DNA of 64,000 nt from Acidovorax facilis (GCF_023913775.1 NZ_JAMXAX010000006.1:41830-105829), one strand, 5' to 3'. Counted from the stretch's first letter, positions 8,871 through 17,737 are shown. Numbers and translations are program-made. Notes: generated by a model not told the origin, from the sequence alone.

Positions 8871-9620
8871 TTACAGGTACTTCTTGAACGTCGCCGCCGC
8901 GATGCACACGGCCACGCCGAGCAGTGCGGCGCTGGGCAGCAGGATCAGCAGCGGGTTCACGCTGACCGGCAGTGCCAGGTAAGTTACCCACGGCAGCACG
9001 GCCAGCGGGATCAGGCTGGCCCTGGCGCGGTGATAGATGAAACCCGATTCGCGGCCCGCGCCGAAGCGGCGGATGTCCCGGCGCACCAGGCCGTCCACCA
9101 GCCCGACGAAGGCAGCCATCAGGAACAGCGGCAGGGTCAGGCACAGCACCAGCAGCCGCACGAGGAAGACCAGCGTCGTGTAGGCCGCCGCGATCAGGTA
9201 GCTCTCCACGTTCACGTAGACCAGGCCGATGTAGTAGCGGAAATCCTTGGTCGGGCGGTGGCTGCCGGCGCTGGCCTGCGCCGAGGCGTCGCGTATCCAG
9301 TCCAGCAGACCGCTCTTCACGAACAGCCAGTCGTAGCCCTGCTCGACCAGCCGGTGCGCGGTGCGCCCCGGCTCCTGCACCAGCGCGCTGCGCGTGAAAT
9401 GCGTGGAGAGCTGATCCAGCTCGTAGTGCAGCATGCCCTGCGCGTGGCGCCAGCCCTGATCGGGCCAGAAGAAGTGCATGCCGACGCATTCGATCAGGAT
9501 GCACAGCAGCAGCGCGCCGCACAGCACGCCGAAGAAGCGGAACGGCAACGTGACCAGGCCGGCGATCAGCCCCTGCTGTCGTTGCTGCTGGCGCTGTGCC
9601 GCGACGACCGGGTCGCTCAT
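8871..9620 (-). CDS. TIGR03747-family ICE membrane protein
   Basis: A 249-residue integral membrane protein of the PFL_4697/TIGR03747 group, found next to the coupling protein in this ICE class; its exact role in the mating apparatus is unknown. Hydrophobic segments are seen at about residues 17-45 and several between 130 and 240. The N-terminus is glutamine-rich (QRQQQRQQG). The start overlaps the traD stop by four bases, showing coupling. The last 80 codons are duplicated at 2.45 kb, and this 3' end appears to be a preferred landing place for defence cargo. Confidence 0.85.
   Translation of the reverse strand: MSDPVVAAQRQQQRQQGLIAGLVTLPFRFFGVLCGALLLCILIECVGMHFFWPDQGWRHAQGMLHYELDQLSTHFTRSALVQEPGRTAHRLVEQGYDWLFVKSGLLDWIRDASAQASAGSHRPTKDFRYYIGLVYVNVESYLIAAAYTTLVFLVRLLVLCLTLPLFLMAAFVGLVDGLVRRDIRRFGAGRESGFIYHRARASLIPLAVLPWVTYLALPVSVNPLLILLPSAALLGVAVCIAAATFKKYL
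8874..9112. repeat. Direct repeat copy B, right edge of CBASS island
   Basis: Partner of the 239-bp copy at 2456-2694. It forms the last ~80 codons of the intact TIGR03747-type gene. The 138 bases between the capP stop and this repeat hold nothing I recognise. Confidence 0.85.
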
Positions 9621-11788
9621 GCTTCCACTCCGTCAGCGGCGGTCACCATCTGCTTGAAGTCGTCCAGCAGGTCGGCGGGCAATGCGCCGTCCTGCAGGCC
9701 CTGCAGGCCCTGCAGGCCCTGGTTCTCCCACCAGTCGCCGGCCTCGACGTAGTGCTGGCGCATGTAGCCGGCCAGCTGCTGCAGATCCTGGGGCATGGCC
9801 TCGTCGGGGTCGGGGGCCGGCAAGGGCATGCGCACCTTCCAGAGCGTGCCGCCCTCGATCAGCGCGAAGCACTGCCCCTTGGGCAAGGCCACCACATTTG
9901 CGGGCTCGATCAGCGGCACGCTGGTCGTGCTGATGCGGTCCTGGGTGCTGGACGTGAAGGCGGTGTTGCCGAGCGGATCGGAGCTGTCGGTGGCGCCGCT
10001 CATGATCGCGGTGGCGTGGACATCGACCTTGGGCAGTTGCCGCGTCAGCAGTTCTGCGGTGGCGGTCTCGCGCACGCGCAGAATGAACAGGTTGTTGAAG
10101 TTGCCGATCACCTGGCCTGCCTTGGCGCGGTTACCAATGCGCGCCTCGATGTCCGAGAGTGTCTGCGTGTAGGCCGTCACCTGCACGCCCGCGCCGCCGC
10201 CCTTGTTGACCATCGGGATGAACTCGTCGCCCATCAGTTCGTTGAACTCGTCCGCGTGGACGTTGATGGGCACCTTCACGCCGGCCGACGCACCCGGCAG
10301 GCCGTCGTCGATGCCGAATTTGTAGATGTGCCCCGCGACGGAAACGAGATCGGAGAACATGGAGTTGCCAACCGCTGCGGCCACTTCGGCATCGGACAAC
10401 GCATCCAGCCCCACGTAGACCACCGCGCGTTTGCGGATGATTTGCATCCAGTCGAAGATCGGCCGCGGGTCGGACAGGTCCGAATAGTTCGGTGCGAGCA
10501 GTTGCGCGATCTTGCCGGTGGTCAGCTTCTCCAGCAGCGGCAGGAGGCTGGCGACGATCTTGTCGAAGTAGGTCCGGTCGTAACGCACAGCCGACCGCAG
10601 GCCGTCGAGCACCGGGTCGTAGACGCGCACCTGCGACAGGTACTGCTCCAGCGCCACGACGCGCTTCTCGCGCCCGATCATGTTGCGCGGGATGTTCTTG
10701 TCGTTGAGCCTGGCTTCGAGCTGGACGATGATCTCCCAGGCCTTCGGCTCGTTCTTGGCGAAGTAGTGCTGGGCGTACTCGATGAACAGCGCGTCGATGT
10801 TGATGACGTGGCGCTGGATCAGCAGGTAGTCGGGCCGCTGCCCCAGCTCCACCAGGGCGCGGGCGATGATGTTGACGAAGCGCCAGGCAAACTCCCGGAA
10901 AGCCGCCGAATTGCCCTCGCCCGAGAGCTGGCCCGCGATGCGGGTGGCGACCTCGGAGATGCGGCCGAAGCGGCCTACCGCGTTGTAGCGCGCGCTGATG
11001 TCCGGCCAGCCCAGGTGGAAGACGTAGAACTCGCCTTCGCGCCCGGCGCGCTTGGCCTCCACGTACATGCGCTTGAGCAGGTCGGCGTCGCCCTTGGGGT
11101 CGAAAACGATCACCACGTCGTACTCGCCTGCCGCATTGCGGCGGCGGATGTCCTGCGTGATGAACAGCTCGGCCAGCCGCGTCTTGCCCACGCGCGTGGT
11201 GCCGAGCACCAGCGAGTGGCCCACGCGCTCGCCCAGCGGCAGCGTCACGTCGGTCTCGTGGGGTTCGATGCCGTGCAGCCGTGGCTGTCCGCCCACCGGT
11301 GGCAGCGGCCGGGCCGGGTTGAAGGGGCTGTCCCAGGCCAGGACCCGCGCGAGCTTCGATAGTGGAAACGGCGCGAACTCCAGCCGCTCCTCCATCCGCC
11401 GCGCCGCGCGATAGATCGCGGTCGGCTCCACGAAGCGGCGGAACTCCGGACGGTAGGTCTGCATCAACCGGTGCGTGTGCCGCTGCTCCCACTTGAAGCC
11501 CCGGCCAATGAACAGGCGCTGCTGGCTCACCGGCACGTTGCGGCTGGTCATTACATAGCGCGGCAGGCGGCGGATGTTGCGCCGGTAGCGCAGGATCACC
11601 CAGGCGTCATGCAGGCGGATGGCGCCGAAGGTCAGGAAGGCCAGTGCCGTTCCCAGGCCCAGCAGCGGATTCAGCGCGAGCGACCACGGTGCCACCAGGC
11701 ACAGAAGCGCGGCGCCGGCGCAGACCGCCACGGTGTAAAGCTCCACCGCGGGACGGAGCAGAACTTCCACCGCATGCGGCTGCGCCAT
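9617..11788 (-). CDS. traD: TraD-type conjugative coupling ATPase
   Basis: A 723-residue VirD4/TraD-family protein that docks the relaxosome and energises DNA export through the type IV secretion channel. Two N-terminal membrane helices (about 19-58) precede the motor domain. Walker A GTTRVGKT lies at 196-203, with a VIVFDPKGD strand after it typical of TIGR03743-type TraD. The C-terminus carries a short glutamine-glycine-leucine repeat encoded by a 9-bp tandem repeat. It is followed by the TIGR03747 gene (4-bp overlap) and preceded four bases upstream by the TIGR03765 gene. Confidence 0.92.
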   Translation of the reverse strand: MAQPHAVEVLLRPAVELYTVAVCAGAALLCLVAPWSLALNPLLGLGTALAFLTFGAIRLHDAWVILRYRRNIRRLPRYVMTSRNVPVSQQRLFIGRGFKWEQRHTHRLMQTYRPEFRRFVEPTAIYRAARRMEERLEFAPFPLSKLARVLAWDSPFNPARPLPPVGGQPRLHGIEPHETDVTLPLGERVGHSLVLGTTRVGKTRLAELFITQDIRRRNAAGEYDVVIVFDPKGDADLLKRMYVEAKRAGREGEFYVFHLGWPDISARYNAVGRFGRISEVATRIAGQLSGEGNSAAFREFAWRFVNIIARALVELGQRPDYLLIQRHVINIDALFIEYAQHYFAKNEPKAWEIIVQLEARLNDKNIPRNMIGREKRVVALEQYLSQVRVYDPVLDGLRSAVRYDRTYFDKIVASLLPLLEKLTTGKIAQLLAPNYSDLSDPRPIFDWMQIIRKRAVVYVGLDALSDAEVAAAVGNSMFSDLVSVAGHIYKFGIDDGLPGASAGVKVPINVHADEFNELMGDEFIPMVNKGGGAGVQVTAYTQTLSDIEARIGNRAKAGQVIGNFNNLFILRVRETATAELLTRQLPKVDVHATAIMSGATDSSDPLGNTAFTSSTQDRISTTSVPLIEPANVVALPKGQCFALIEGGTLWKVRMPLPAPDPDEAMPQDLQQLAGYMRQHYVEAGDWWENQGLQGLQGLQDGALPADLLDDFKQMVTAADGVEA
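9691..9717. repeat. 9-bp tandem repeat (3 units) in traD 3' end
   Basis: Three perfect copies of CCTGCAGGC run in tandem inside traD and encode a Gly-Leu-Gln repeat. Copy-number changes by slippage would stay in frame. Confidence 0.85.
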
Positions 11789-11792
11789 CGTC

Positions 11793-12326
11793 TCACTGCT
11801 CGATGCCGGTGGCGGTGATGAGCACCGGGTAGTGGCGCAGGCCCAGGCGCTGGGCCAGGTCGTCGCCCGAGGCCGGCGCGAGGGTCAGGCCGGGCGCCAG
11901 GCGGCGCAGCTCGACCAGCGCCGCCGTCGACTCCACGTTGACCACCAAGCCCACGGCGCCCAGCTCCCGCAGCGCGGCGTGGCGCTGCCGCAGCCAGGCG
12001 CGCGAGCGTGCGTCGTCGCCGACCAGGAACAGCGGCGTCAGGCCCGGCGCGCGGATCACGCGGCGCGGCACGTCACCCGGCGACAGGTTCGCCGAGCGCA
12101 CTGGCAGCATCGCGGCTTCGGCCTCGGCCGAGTTGCCCACGCGCGGGCGTGGCAGCGGGGCTGGCCGCGCGGTGTCGTCCGGCTGCGGATTCAAGGGCTG
12201 GTAGTACGGCAAGGCGGACGCGCCGCCACGGTCCTCGACCACGATCAGCGGCGCAGAGGCGGTTTGGGCGAAGACGGTGGTCGCGGACAGCAGCCCGATG
12301 GCGGCGATGAGGACGATGTGGTTCAT
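11793..12326 (-). CDS. TIGR03765-family ICE protein
   Basis: A 177-residue exported protein with signal peptide MNHIVLIAAIGLLSATTVFA and a cleavage site after AQTA. The mature part has a proline-rich stretch, then a domain containing GLTPLFLVGDD and ending in LRHYPVLITATGIE. It fits the PFL_4695/TIGR03765 family of periplasmic ICE conjugation proteins, whose exact function is unknown. The ATG at 12326 overlaps the upstream transglycosylase stop by four bases. The longer open frame to 12884 is a shadow of that neighbour. Confidence 0.82.
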   Translation of the reverse strand: MNHIVLIAAIGLLSATTVFAQTASAPLIVVEDRGGASALPYYQPLNPQPDDTARPAPLPRPRVGNSAEAEAAMLPVRSANLSPGDVPRRVIRAPGLTPLFLVGDDARSRAWLRQRHAALRELGAVGLVVNVESTAALVELRRLAPGLTLAPASGDDLAQRLGLRHYPVLITATGIEQ

Positions 12327-12922
12327 GGCGTGGTGGCCTGGAAGGTTGTAACGGGAACGACGGGGTCGAGCACGCGGGTCAGGTGCCGATGCACGCTGCG
12401 CCGGTAGCGCGCTGCGGGGGCGCCCCCGGCCGGGCGGTGGTAGCGGCCGATGGCGAGCAGCCAGTCCTCGCCCGGCGTGTGCTGCTCGCGCAGGATTTCC
12501 GCAGCGATGGCGAGGTTGCGATACGGGTCCAGCAGCTCGCAGGGCTGCGCATAGCGCTGCGTGTGGTAGCCGAGATTGACCTGGCCGAGCCCGGCGTCGA
12601 TGCGGGTGGCGGACGTGCGCTTGAGTGCCTGGCGCAGTCCCGCGCAGGCCTCGGCGCGGGTGGCATAGCGGTACGGCTTGCCGGCGACGTTGAGCGTCCA
12701 CGGCCAGGGCACCAGGCGCCCGCGCAGCTGGGTGCCGCTCTCCTGCAGGGCCACGGCGTACAGCACCGCCGCCGGCACGTCCGCACGCTGGGCCGCCAGT
12801 TGATAGGCCGGCGGCGGGACTTCGCGCGGCGGCGTGGCAAAGGCCGAGGCGCCGGTGGCGAGCAGCGCGGCGCAGGCGCCCCACAGGGCGCGGCGGCGTT
12901 GAGTGGCTACTGGCGCTGCCAT
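12323..12922 (-). CDS. Lytic transglycosylase (SLT, VirB1-like)
   Basis: A 199-residue exported muramidase, the likely peptidoglycan-remodelling enzyme for assembly of the mating channel. A signal peptide (GACAALLATGASAFA) is followed by an SLT domain: AVALQESG with the catalytic Glu, then GLGQVNLGYH and an NLAIAAEILRE helix, the usual order of SLT motifs. The start overlaps the TIGR03759 gene by 16 bases. The set TIGR03759-SLT-TIGR03765-TraD is standard in this ICE class. Confidence 0.87.
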   Translation of the reverse strand: MAAPVATQRRRALWGACAALLATGASAFATPPREVPPPAYQLAAQRADVPAAVLYAVALQESGTQLRGRLVPWPWTLNVAGKPYRYATRAEACAGLRQALKRTSATRIDAGLGQVNLGYHTQRYAQPCELLDPYRNLAIAAEILREQHTPGEDWLLAIGRYHRPAGGAPAARYRRSVHRHLTRVLDPVVPVTTFQATTP

Positions 12923-13626
12923 TGCCCGTTCACCTCGCGCACCACGGCCGGCAGTTCACCGGGCAGGCCGAGCGACAGCCAGCGCCCGGCGTCGTGGTTG
13001 AGCGTGATGGTGCGGGCGCGCACCCGGGCCGGGTCGATGCCCGCCTGGGTGGCCCACTGGCGGATGCGCGCATCGTCCTGGCGGCTGCCGACCATGTAGA
13101 GATCGAAGGCGGTGCCCGCGCCCTGCAGCTGCTGCACGCGCTGCGCGCAGGAAGCGCAGTCGGCCTTGACGAAGACGGCGAGCCGGCCGGAACCGGTGTT
13201 GCCGGCGGCCGGCGTCTTTGCGCCGGGCAGGTTCACGCGCTGCTGGCCGGGCACGAGACGCTGCCAGGCTGCGTCATAGGCGCGCTGGTAGGCGAGCAGC
13301 TTCTCGACGCGCCGGGCCTCCATCCGTACCTGCAGCTCCGCGTAGCGCCTGCGTTCCTCGTCACTGCGGGCCTCGATGCCCAGGGCCGTGAGCGGGTCGA
13401 TCTGGGGGGAATGCACGCCGAGCGGCCCCTGCATCAATTGTCGGAAGCGTGCCCACTCCTCGGGTTGCAGACCCCAGTCCCGCGCCTGGCGCTCGTCGAG
13501 CGCCGCATCGGTGTTGGGCTGCACCTGGCTGGGCACCACGCGGGCATTCGTTACCGGAGCCGGCTGTGCGGATGCGCCCATGGCGGTGAACAGCAGAACG
13601 GCTGCGAGCATCGGCCGCAGAGTCAT
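12907..13626 (-). CDS. TIGR03759-family ICE protein with thioredoxin-like CxxC
   Basis: A 239-residue periplasmic protein (signal peptide MTLRPMLAAVLLFTAMGASA) of the PFL_4693/TIGR03759 family. A helical region (about residues 55-125) precedes a thioredoxin-like fold with VFVKADCASC and later LPAVV near the C-terminus. The CxxC suggests a disulfide or redox role in pilus or channel assembly, by analogy only. It lies nine bases after the coiled-coil membrane protein gene in the same run. Confidence 0.83.
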   Translation of the reverse strand: MTLRPMLAAVLLFTAMGASAQPAPVTNARVVPSQVQPNTDAALDERQARDWGLQPEEWARFRQLMQGPLGVHSPQIDPLTALGIEARSDEERRRYAELQVRMEARRVEKLLAYQRAYDAAWQRLVPGQQRVNLPGAKTPAAGNTGSGRLAVFVKADCASCAQRVQQLQGAGTAFDLYMVGSRQDDARIRQWATQAGIDPARVRARTITLNHDAGRWLSLGLPGELPAVVREVNGQWQRQ

Positions 13627-13635
13627 GGTGGCCCC

Positions 13636-14283
13636 CTACGGCACGGCAAGGCGCTGCACCTGGCCGTCCACGCGGAACACGGCGGCGCGAGCCTCGATGG
13701 ATTGCAGGTGCCAGCCGCCCTCGGCATCGCCCTCGCGCAGCAGCCGGGCGCCCGCGAGCGAGGGCGCGGCGGTAGAGGTGATCGACAGAAAGCGTTCGCC
13801 TCCCCGCAACTCCACGCCGAGCACCCGGAACGGCGGCTCCGGCATCTTGGGTTTCGTCGCAACCGGAGCGCGCGGGCGAGCGGCGGATGCCACCTGCCGG
13901 GTCTTCTCCAGGCGGGTTTCGATTCCGTTCACACGCGCCTGCAGCGTCTGCAGGTCGACGGCCAGGGCCCCCGCCTCCTCGGCCTCTTCGAGGCGCGTCA
14001 TCCGTTCGTCCAGCGCCTGCTGCGCGGTGGCGAAATCGGCCTGGCTGATCGGCGCCGGCCGGCGCTTGTCCGCATCGATCTGTTGTTCGAGATCGGCCAC
14101 ACGCAGGCCCAGCGCCTTGACCTGCGCATCCTGTGCGCTGCTCTGGGTCTGTTCGGCGAGCCGCGACAGGCCGACGCTGTTGATGAGTGCCACGGCACTG
14201 ATGAGCAGCAGCCCGAAGGCTGCAGCGATCTTGAGCCAGCGCGTGCGGGAATTGCGCTCGGATGGCGCTTGGGGAAAGGTCAT
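13636..14283 (-). CDS. Bitopic ICE membrane protein with coiled coil
   Basis: A 215-residue protein with a short cytoplasmic N-terminus, one membrane helix (about 17-39), and a periplasmic coiled coil (about 45-125, with RLAEQTQ, RVADLEQQID and LQTLQARVNG). A C-terminal globular domain begins near RVLGVELRGGERFLSI. I cannot assign a family. It sits at this position in related ICEs, between the PilL-like lipoprotein (4-bp overlap) and TIGR03759, so a structural role in the conjugation apparatus is likely. Confidence 0.72.
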   Translation of the reverse strand: MTFPQAPSERNSRTRWLKIAAAFGLLLISAVALINSVGLSRLAEQTQSSAQDAQVKALGLRVADLEQQIDADKRRPAPISQADFATAQQALDERMTRLEEAEEAGALAVDLQTLQARVNGIETRLEKTRQVASAARPRAPVATKPKMPEPPFRVLGVELRGGERFLSITSTAAPSLAGARLLREGDAEGGWHLQSIEARAAVFRVDGQVQRLAVP

Positions 14284-14828
14284 GGCTGCAGCTCCTCGGG
14301 CCGGTCTGCGTCCGGCACGGGTGTGGCGGTGCCTGGCGGGTTGGCGGAAAGGAAGGTGGGAGCACCGTGCCGGCTGAAGCAGACCTGGCGGGTCAAGTCA
14401 TCGACCGACAGCTCCCAGGCGGGGCCGGCAAGGGTCAGCAAGGCATCGCGCAGCATCAGCGGGCCCAGGCGCAGGTGTGCGACGGGCAGCGGCAGCGCGT
14501 AGAGCGTGGCGGCCTCGGCCGCATCGCAGAGCCGATAGCCGGAGCGCAGCAACACGTGGCGCATGGCATCGCCCACGCTGGCATCGAGCATGGGCGGAAT
14601 CGAGACCTCCACCGCCTGCTGCAACAGATCACGCTGCGCAGGTTCCGGCACCAGCTCGACCAGGGTGTAGCGGCCGTAGCGGGCCACGGGCACCAGTCGC
14701 TGCTCCGAAGCTGGCTCGGCGGGCGGCGCTTCTATGTGGTCAGGGGTGGCCGGTGTCGTCGTGCAGCCGGACAGCAGGCCGCTGAGCACAGCGAAGATGC
14801 AGAGAAAACGAGGCAGAGACGGCAGCAT
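14280..14828 (-). CDS. PilL-like (TIGR03748) conjugation lipoprotein
   Basis: A 182-residue lipoprotein with signal sequence ending in lipobox LSGC. The mature domain, with VARYGRYTLVELVPEP and VGDAMRHVLLRSGYRLC, matches the N-terminal secretin-associated region of ICE PilL (TIGR03748). I start it at the ATG at 14828; a GTG at 14840 in frame is possible. It is the first gene of the run of conjugation genes reaching to TIGR03747. The 248 bases upstream hold no gene I can support. Confidence 0.78.
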   Translation of the reverse strand: MLPSLPRFLCIFAVLSGLLSGCTTTPATPDHIEAPPAEPASEQRLVPVARYGRYTLVELVPEPAQRDLLQQAVEVSIPPMLDASVGDAMRHVLLRSGYRLCDAAEAATLYALPLPVAHLRLGPLMLRDALLTLAGPAWELSVDDLTRQVCFSRHGAPTFLSANPPGTATPVPDADRPEELQP

Positions 14829-15076
14829 GTGGCACCCCACGGTGACGGGATGCCTTCACCATTGCAGAACCTTGCTGCGCGGGATGCCGAAAATCCGAAA
14901 CGCGCGGCGCCCCCTTTCCCAAAGGAGGGGCACATATCAATCAGCCAGCGTGACTGGCTCGCTGCTGGGCAGGAACTGCAACAACGGGCCTATGGCGGCT
15001 GGAAAGTGCTGCCGGGGCTGGTAGCTCGGCGGGAGGCAGGGCAACGCTCTTTCTCACATAGACGGGAAGACAGGTG

Positions 15077-15355
15077 TCATCGAATCATCGCCAAGAGGCC
15101 AATGGCGACAACGACGCCAATGACGCTTGAAACAGCGACAGCTCCCCATGTTCCCAGCTTCGGCTTGAGCCAGTAGTAGCAGCCAAAGGTGACCAGCCCA
15201 CCGACGAGTCCGAACACCTTGACGATGATGACCGCAACAATGGACGGCCACAGCCAGTCCCATGAGCCGGACTTCCTTTCGGGCGTGGTCGCTGGTGCTG
15301 TTGCGGGAGCAGGCGTCGGCGGCTGCGACGGCACGTTCGGGTCTTCGTATGCCAT
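15077..15355 (-). CDS. Small membrane protein with MAYEDPN leader
   Basis: A 92-residue protein whose first residues, MAYEDPNVPS, are nearly identical to those of the RDD protein encoded 20 bases upstream. A proline- and alanine-rich linker leads to two or three membrane helices (about 35-90, GSWDWLWPSIVAVIIVKVFG and on). No family recognised. It is the last gene of the Hsp70/AAA+ cluster. The shared leader suggests duplication or a common docking signal. The open frame to 15463 lacks support; the ATG at 15355 follows a good AGGAGG-like site. Confidence 0.7.
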   Translation of the reverse strand: MAYEDPNVPSQPPTPAPATAPATTPERKSGSWDWLWPSIVAVIIVKVFGLVGGLVTFGCYYWLKPKLGTWGAVAVSSVIGVVVAIGLLAMIR

Positions 15356-15375
15356 TCGTTCCTCCTTGTTGGCTA

Positions 15376-16002
15376 TCACTTTCCTGCCGCGTTCAATGCG
15401 CTCATCAGAATCAGCACGGCGAAGACGGCGGCGGTACACACAAGCGCGCGAAACACTCCCCACTTCGTGTGGAGCACCACTGCGCTAGCGGATGTATCCC
15501 ACAGCGTCGTGCCGGTTTTCGTGAGCCGCCGATACGCGAACAGTTGCGTGAACAGTGCGACGAATGGAATGCCGAACCCAACGCCCTGAACAAAGACCAG
15601 AAATGAGCGGTTCAGCGCATCTGAAAAGGACAGCAAGTCGCCGCCCGGATGCGCGACCCGGATGCCAAACAGCCACTTCGCCGGGGTGGTTCCGAACAAC
15701 GAGAGCAGCAATGCCTCGGCAGGCAGCCAAATCAGATACAGCACCACACTGGCGATGATCGGGTTCTCTATAGCCTTTGCGAAACCCGCTGCCTGTTCGG
15801 GCATCGTCGCGCTGAAAGCAAATATCAGAAGCAGGAACAGCACGAGCCCCGCAGTGCAGATGTCAACCGTGCGCGCAAACAATCGCCTCCACGGGTGATG
15901 CTCTCCGCCAAGAAAGGTCTTGCTTTGATCGACGGGTGCGTTTGATTGTTGGGCGACGTCGCCGGGTGCTGGCGACGGTGCGTTGGGATCTTCGTAGGCC
16001 AT
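15376..16002 (-). CDS. RDD-family membrane protein
   Basis: A 208-residue protein with an N-terminal MAYEDPNAPS leader and a cytoplasmic tail of about 35 residues. The RDD-type membrane domain follows: WRRLFARTVDICTAG with Arg and Asp, four hydrophobic segments, and the characteristic GTTPAKWLFGIRV loop. RDD proteins include small transporters and poorly understood envelope proteins. It lies in the cluster with the Hsp70 and AAA+ genes, 18 bases downstream of a secreted-protein gene. Confidence 0.8.
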   Translation of the reverse strand: MAYEDPNAPSPAPGDVAQQSNAPVDQSKTFLGGEHHPWRRLFARTVDICTAGLVLFLLLIFAFSATMPEQAAGFAKAIENPIIASVVLYLIWLPAEALLLSLFGTTPAKWLFGIRVAHPGGDLLSFSDALNRSFLVFVQGVGFGIPFVALFTQLFAYRRLTKTGTTLWDTSASAVVLHTKWGVFRALVCTAAVFAVLILMSALNAAGK

Positions 16003-16020
16003 GGGCTGCTCCTGTTCTTC

Positions 16021-16668
16021 TTATCGGATCACGATGCTGCTCTTCAATCGGTTGTGCGCTGCTGACGCTTGCGGATCGCGTTCGATGTACGAAAGCGTGA
16101 TCAGGGCTTTCTCCGCGCCCAGCGGCACATGGTATTGAGTCACCCTCATGGTTTCCGCTGGATTGGCCGTGGAGGTGCGTCCGTAGCTGATGATCAAAGC
16201 GGTTTGACCGCCAATGGGTTCGACAGCAAAACGCGGACGCCCAACTTCCTTCACGCCGTTCTTGGCCAAGCCCGCCCACATCGTCGGCGACTCCTCTCGC
16301 CAGACATCCGCCAAGTCCTGGAGCACCTGCTGCTTGTTGGCCTGAACCTCCTGCCGGACATCCGTTTGGGTGAGCGGAGGCTCCATAGGAATGAACGACA
16401 CCCTGACCATCGTTCGTGACGGCGCTGGGTAGGACTGCGCGGCAAGCGAGGCAGTGTGCTGAGTTGGAATCCCGACAAGCTTCTCTCCAAGCTCTTTGAC
16501 GCGCTTCCGTTGCTCCGCATCGCTGATTGTCCAGTCGCTCGGAATTTCGAGTTGAACTCGCCCCTTGACGTTGAGCTTGGTGTACCCCGCCGTCTGCGCG
16601 ACGACCGGCAGGGCGACCGCAGCAAGCCAGCAGAGGCACAGGTTGGTGAGTATTGTTCTTGCATTCAT
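16021..16668 (-). CDS. Secreted protein of unknown function
   Basis: A 215-residue exported protein with signal peptide ending LPVVAQTA. The mature part starts TKLNVKGRVQLEIPSDW and shows alternating beta strands and an amphipathic helix (TDVRQEVQANKQQVLQDLADVW). It resembles periplasmic domains that read as modified 'PsbP/DUF1795-like' folds, but this is only an impression. Its stop lies 18 bases before the RDD gene and its start two bases after the next upstream gene's stop, so all belong to one transcript. Confidence 0.68.
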   Translation of the reverse strand: MNARTILTNLCLCWLAAVALPVVAQTAGYTKLNVKGRVQLEIPSDWTISDAEQRKRVKELGEKLVGIPTQHTASLAAQSYPAPSRTMVRVSFIPMEPPLTQTDVRQEVQANKQQVLQDLADVWREESPTMWAGLAKNGVKEVGRPRFAVEPIGGQTALIISYGRTSTANPAETMRVTQYHVPLGAEKALITLSYIERDPQASAAHNRLKSSIVIR

Positions 16669-16670
16669 CG

Positions 16671-17720
16671 TCAGTTCTCGGTGAGGAGGCTGTTCAGCAG
16701 TTCCTGCTGGACAGCTTGCAACTGGCCACGGCTCTGCGGTGATCCGGTTCCTTCATAAACGTTGACCGACAGAGGGAGAGAGTTCAGGAGCGTGATCCCG
16801 CTGATCCCGGAAATCGGTCGGCTGGTTTCCCCAACGCTCATGTTCATGCGCATGGAAAAATAGACCGCGTTCCCGTCCCGCCCAATCGGCTCGAACTTCA
16901 TGTCAGACAGGTTGATGTCGCTGTTCTCGAACGACGCCTTCAGCCGTCGATTGAGTTCGGCGGCGTTCACCCGTGGACTCGACTTGGAAAGGCCGGAAAG
17001 GAATGCCTCACGCGGCATCTCGATTCGCTGGAAATTCCCCTTCGGGCCGATAAGCTGGATTTGCAGCCAGTGATCCAGCATTTCCCTGCGCCCCTTCCGG
17101 TAGTCCTCCAGTTCGGAGCAACGGACTGCCGCATGTACGAGGCGGGAGCCTTCGCCGAGGGAACGTTGTGCCAAGTTCATCAGCTCCACTTCGCGCGCGG
17201 ACTTGCCCGGCGTGCAGTAGCCGCCCGGATTCGAGAACGCGATTTGCTGGCCGAGCACGTTCACCGATTCCGTGGCCGCGCTTCGCTGGATGATTGCCTC
17301 TTGGGCAGGCTGCTGCCTCGGCGTGGCTGGCGCGGCAGTTGGTGGTGGGTAGGCGGGGGCAGCCGTGGTGGGTGCTTGCGCAACCGGGGCCGTCGTCGAA
17401 TGGGTGGGCTCGTTCTTGGTTGCGTTGACGAAGATGATGAGCAGAAGCCCGATTCCCAATCCGATGCCGACCATCCACTTGCCAGTGGTCACATCGGAAG
17501 AACTGCCGCTCTTTCCCTTGGGCGATTGAGGTGCGGTGGATGCGGCCGGGGCTTCCTCGGACTGCAACGGCGGAGGCTCTGGGGGTGGGGTGCTCGGCGG
17601 CCGGGCGGCTTCCGGCGCAGGTTTGCTGGCAGGACGGTTGTCTTCGACATCCGAGACGAGCGCCGAAAGGCCAGAGAAGCCTGTGGCGTTTCCTTTTTGT
17701 TTGTCGTCAGCAGCAGCCAC
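16671..17720 (-). CDS. Bitopic protein with GFxGLSxLVSDV leader
   Basis: A 349-residue protein beginning at a GTG. It has a cytoplasmic N-terminus with GFSGLSALVSDVED, a proline-rich linker, one membrane helix (about 83-100, GKWMVGIGLGIGLLLIIF), another proline-rich stretch and a periplasmic domain of about 210 residues with two cysteines (GGYCTPGK, VRCSELEDY). The layout and leader match the 500-residue protein encoded at 20960-22462, though the periplasmic domains differ. No family recognised. The paired leaders may dock to the shared cytoplasmic ATPase or chaperone. Confidence 0.7.
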   Translation of the reverse strand: MAAADDKQKGNATGFSGLSALVSDVEDNRPASKPAPEAARPPSTPPPEPPPLQSEEAPAASTAPQSPKGKSGSSSDVTTGKWMVGIGLGIGLLLIIFVNATKNEPTHSTTAPVAQAPTTAAPAYPPPTAAPATPRQQPAQEAIIQRSAATESVNVLGQQIAFSNPGGYCTPGKSAREVELMNLAQRSLGEGSRLVHAAVRCSELEDYRKGRREMLDHWLQIQLIGPKGNFQRIEMPREAFLSGLSKSSPRVNAAELNRRLKASFENSDINLSDMKFEPIGRDGNAVYFSMRMNMSVGETSRPISGISGITLLNSLPLSVNVYEGTGSPQSRGQLQAVQQELLNSLLTEN

Positions 17721-17737
17721 GGCCCCTCATCTCCATC

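Noticed and set aside
9596..11362. Long plus-strand open frame (588 codons) opposite traD
   Set aside because: It is the antisense shadow of a GC-rich gene: biased composition, no motif, fully overlapped by a recognised TraD.
10131..11492. Second minus-strand frame of 453 codons within traD
   Set aside because: Out-of-frame shadow of traD; no frameshift is needed because the TraD frame is intact.
12922..14502. Plus-strand frame of 526 codons
   Set aside because: Antisense to three recognised ICE genes, with arginine/histidine-rich nonsense composition.
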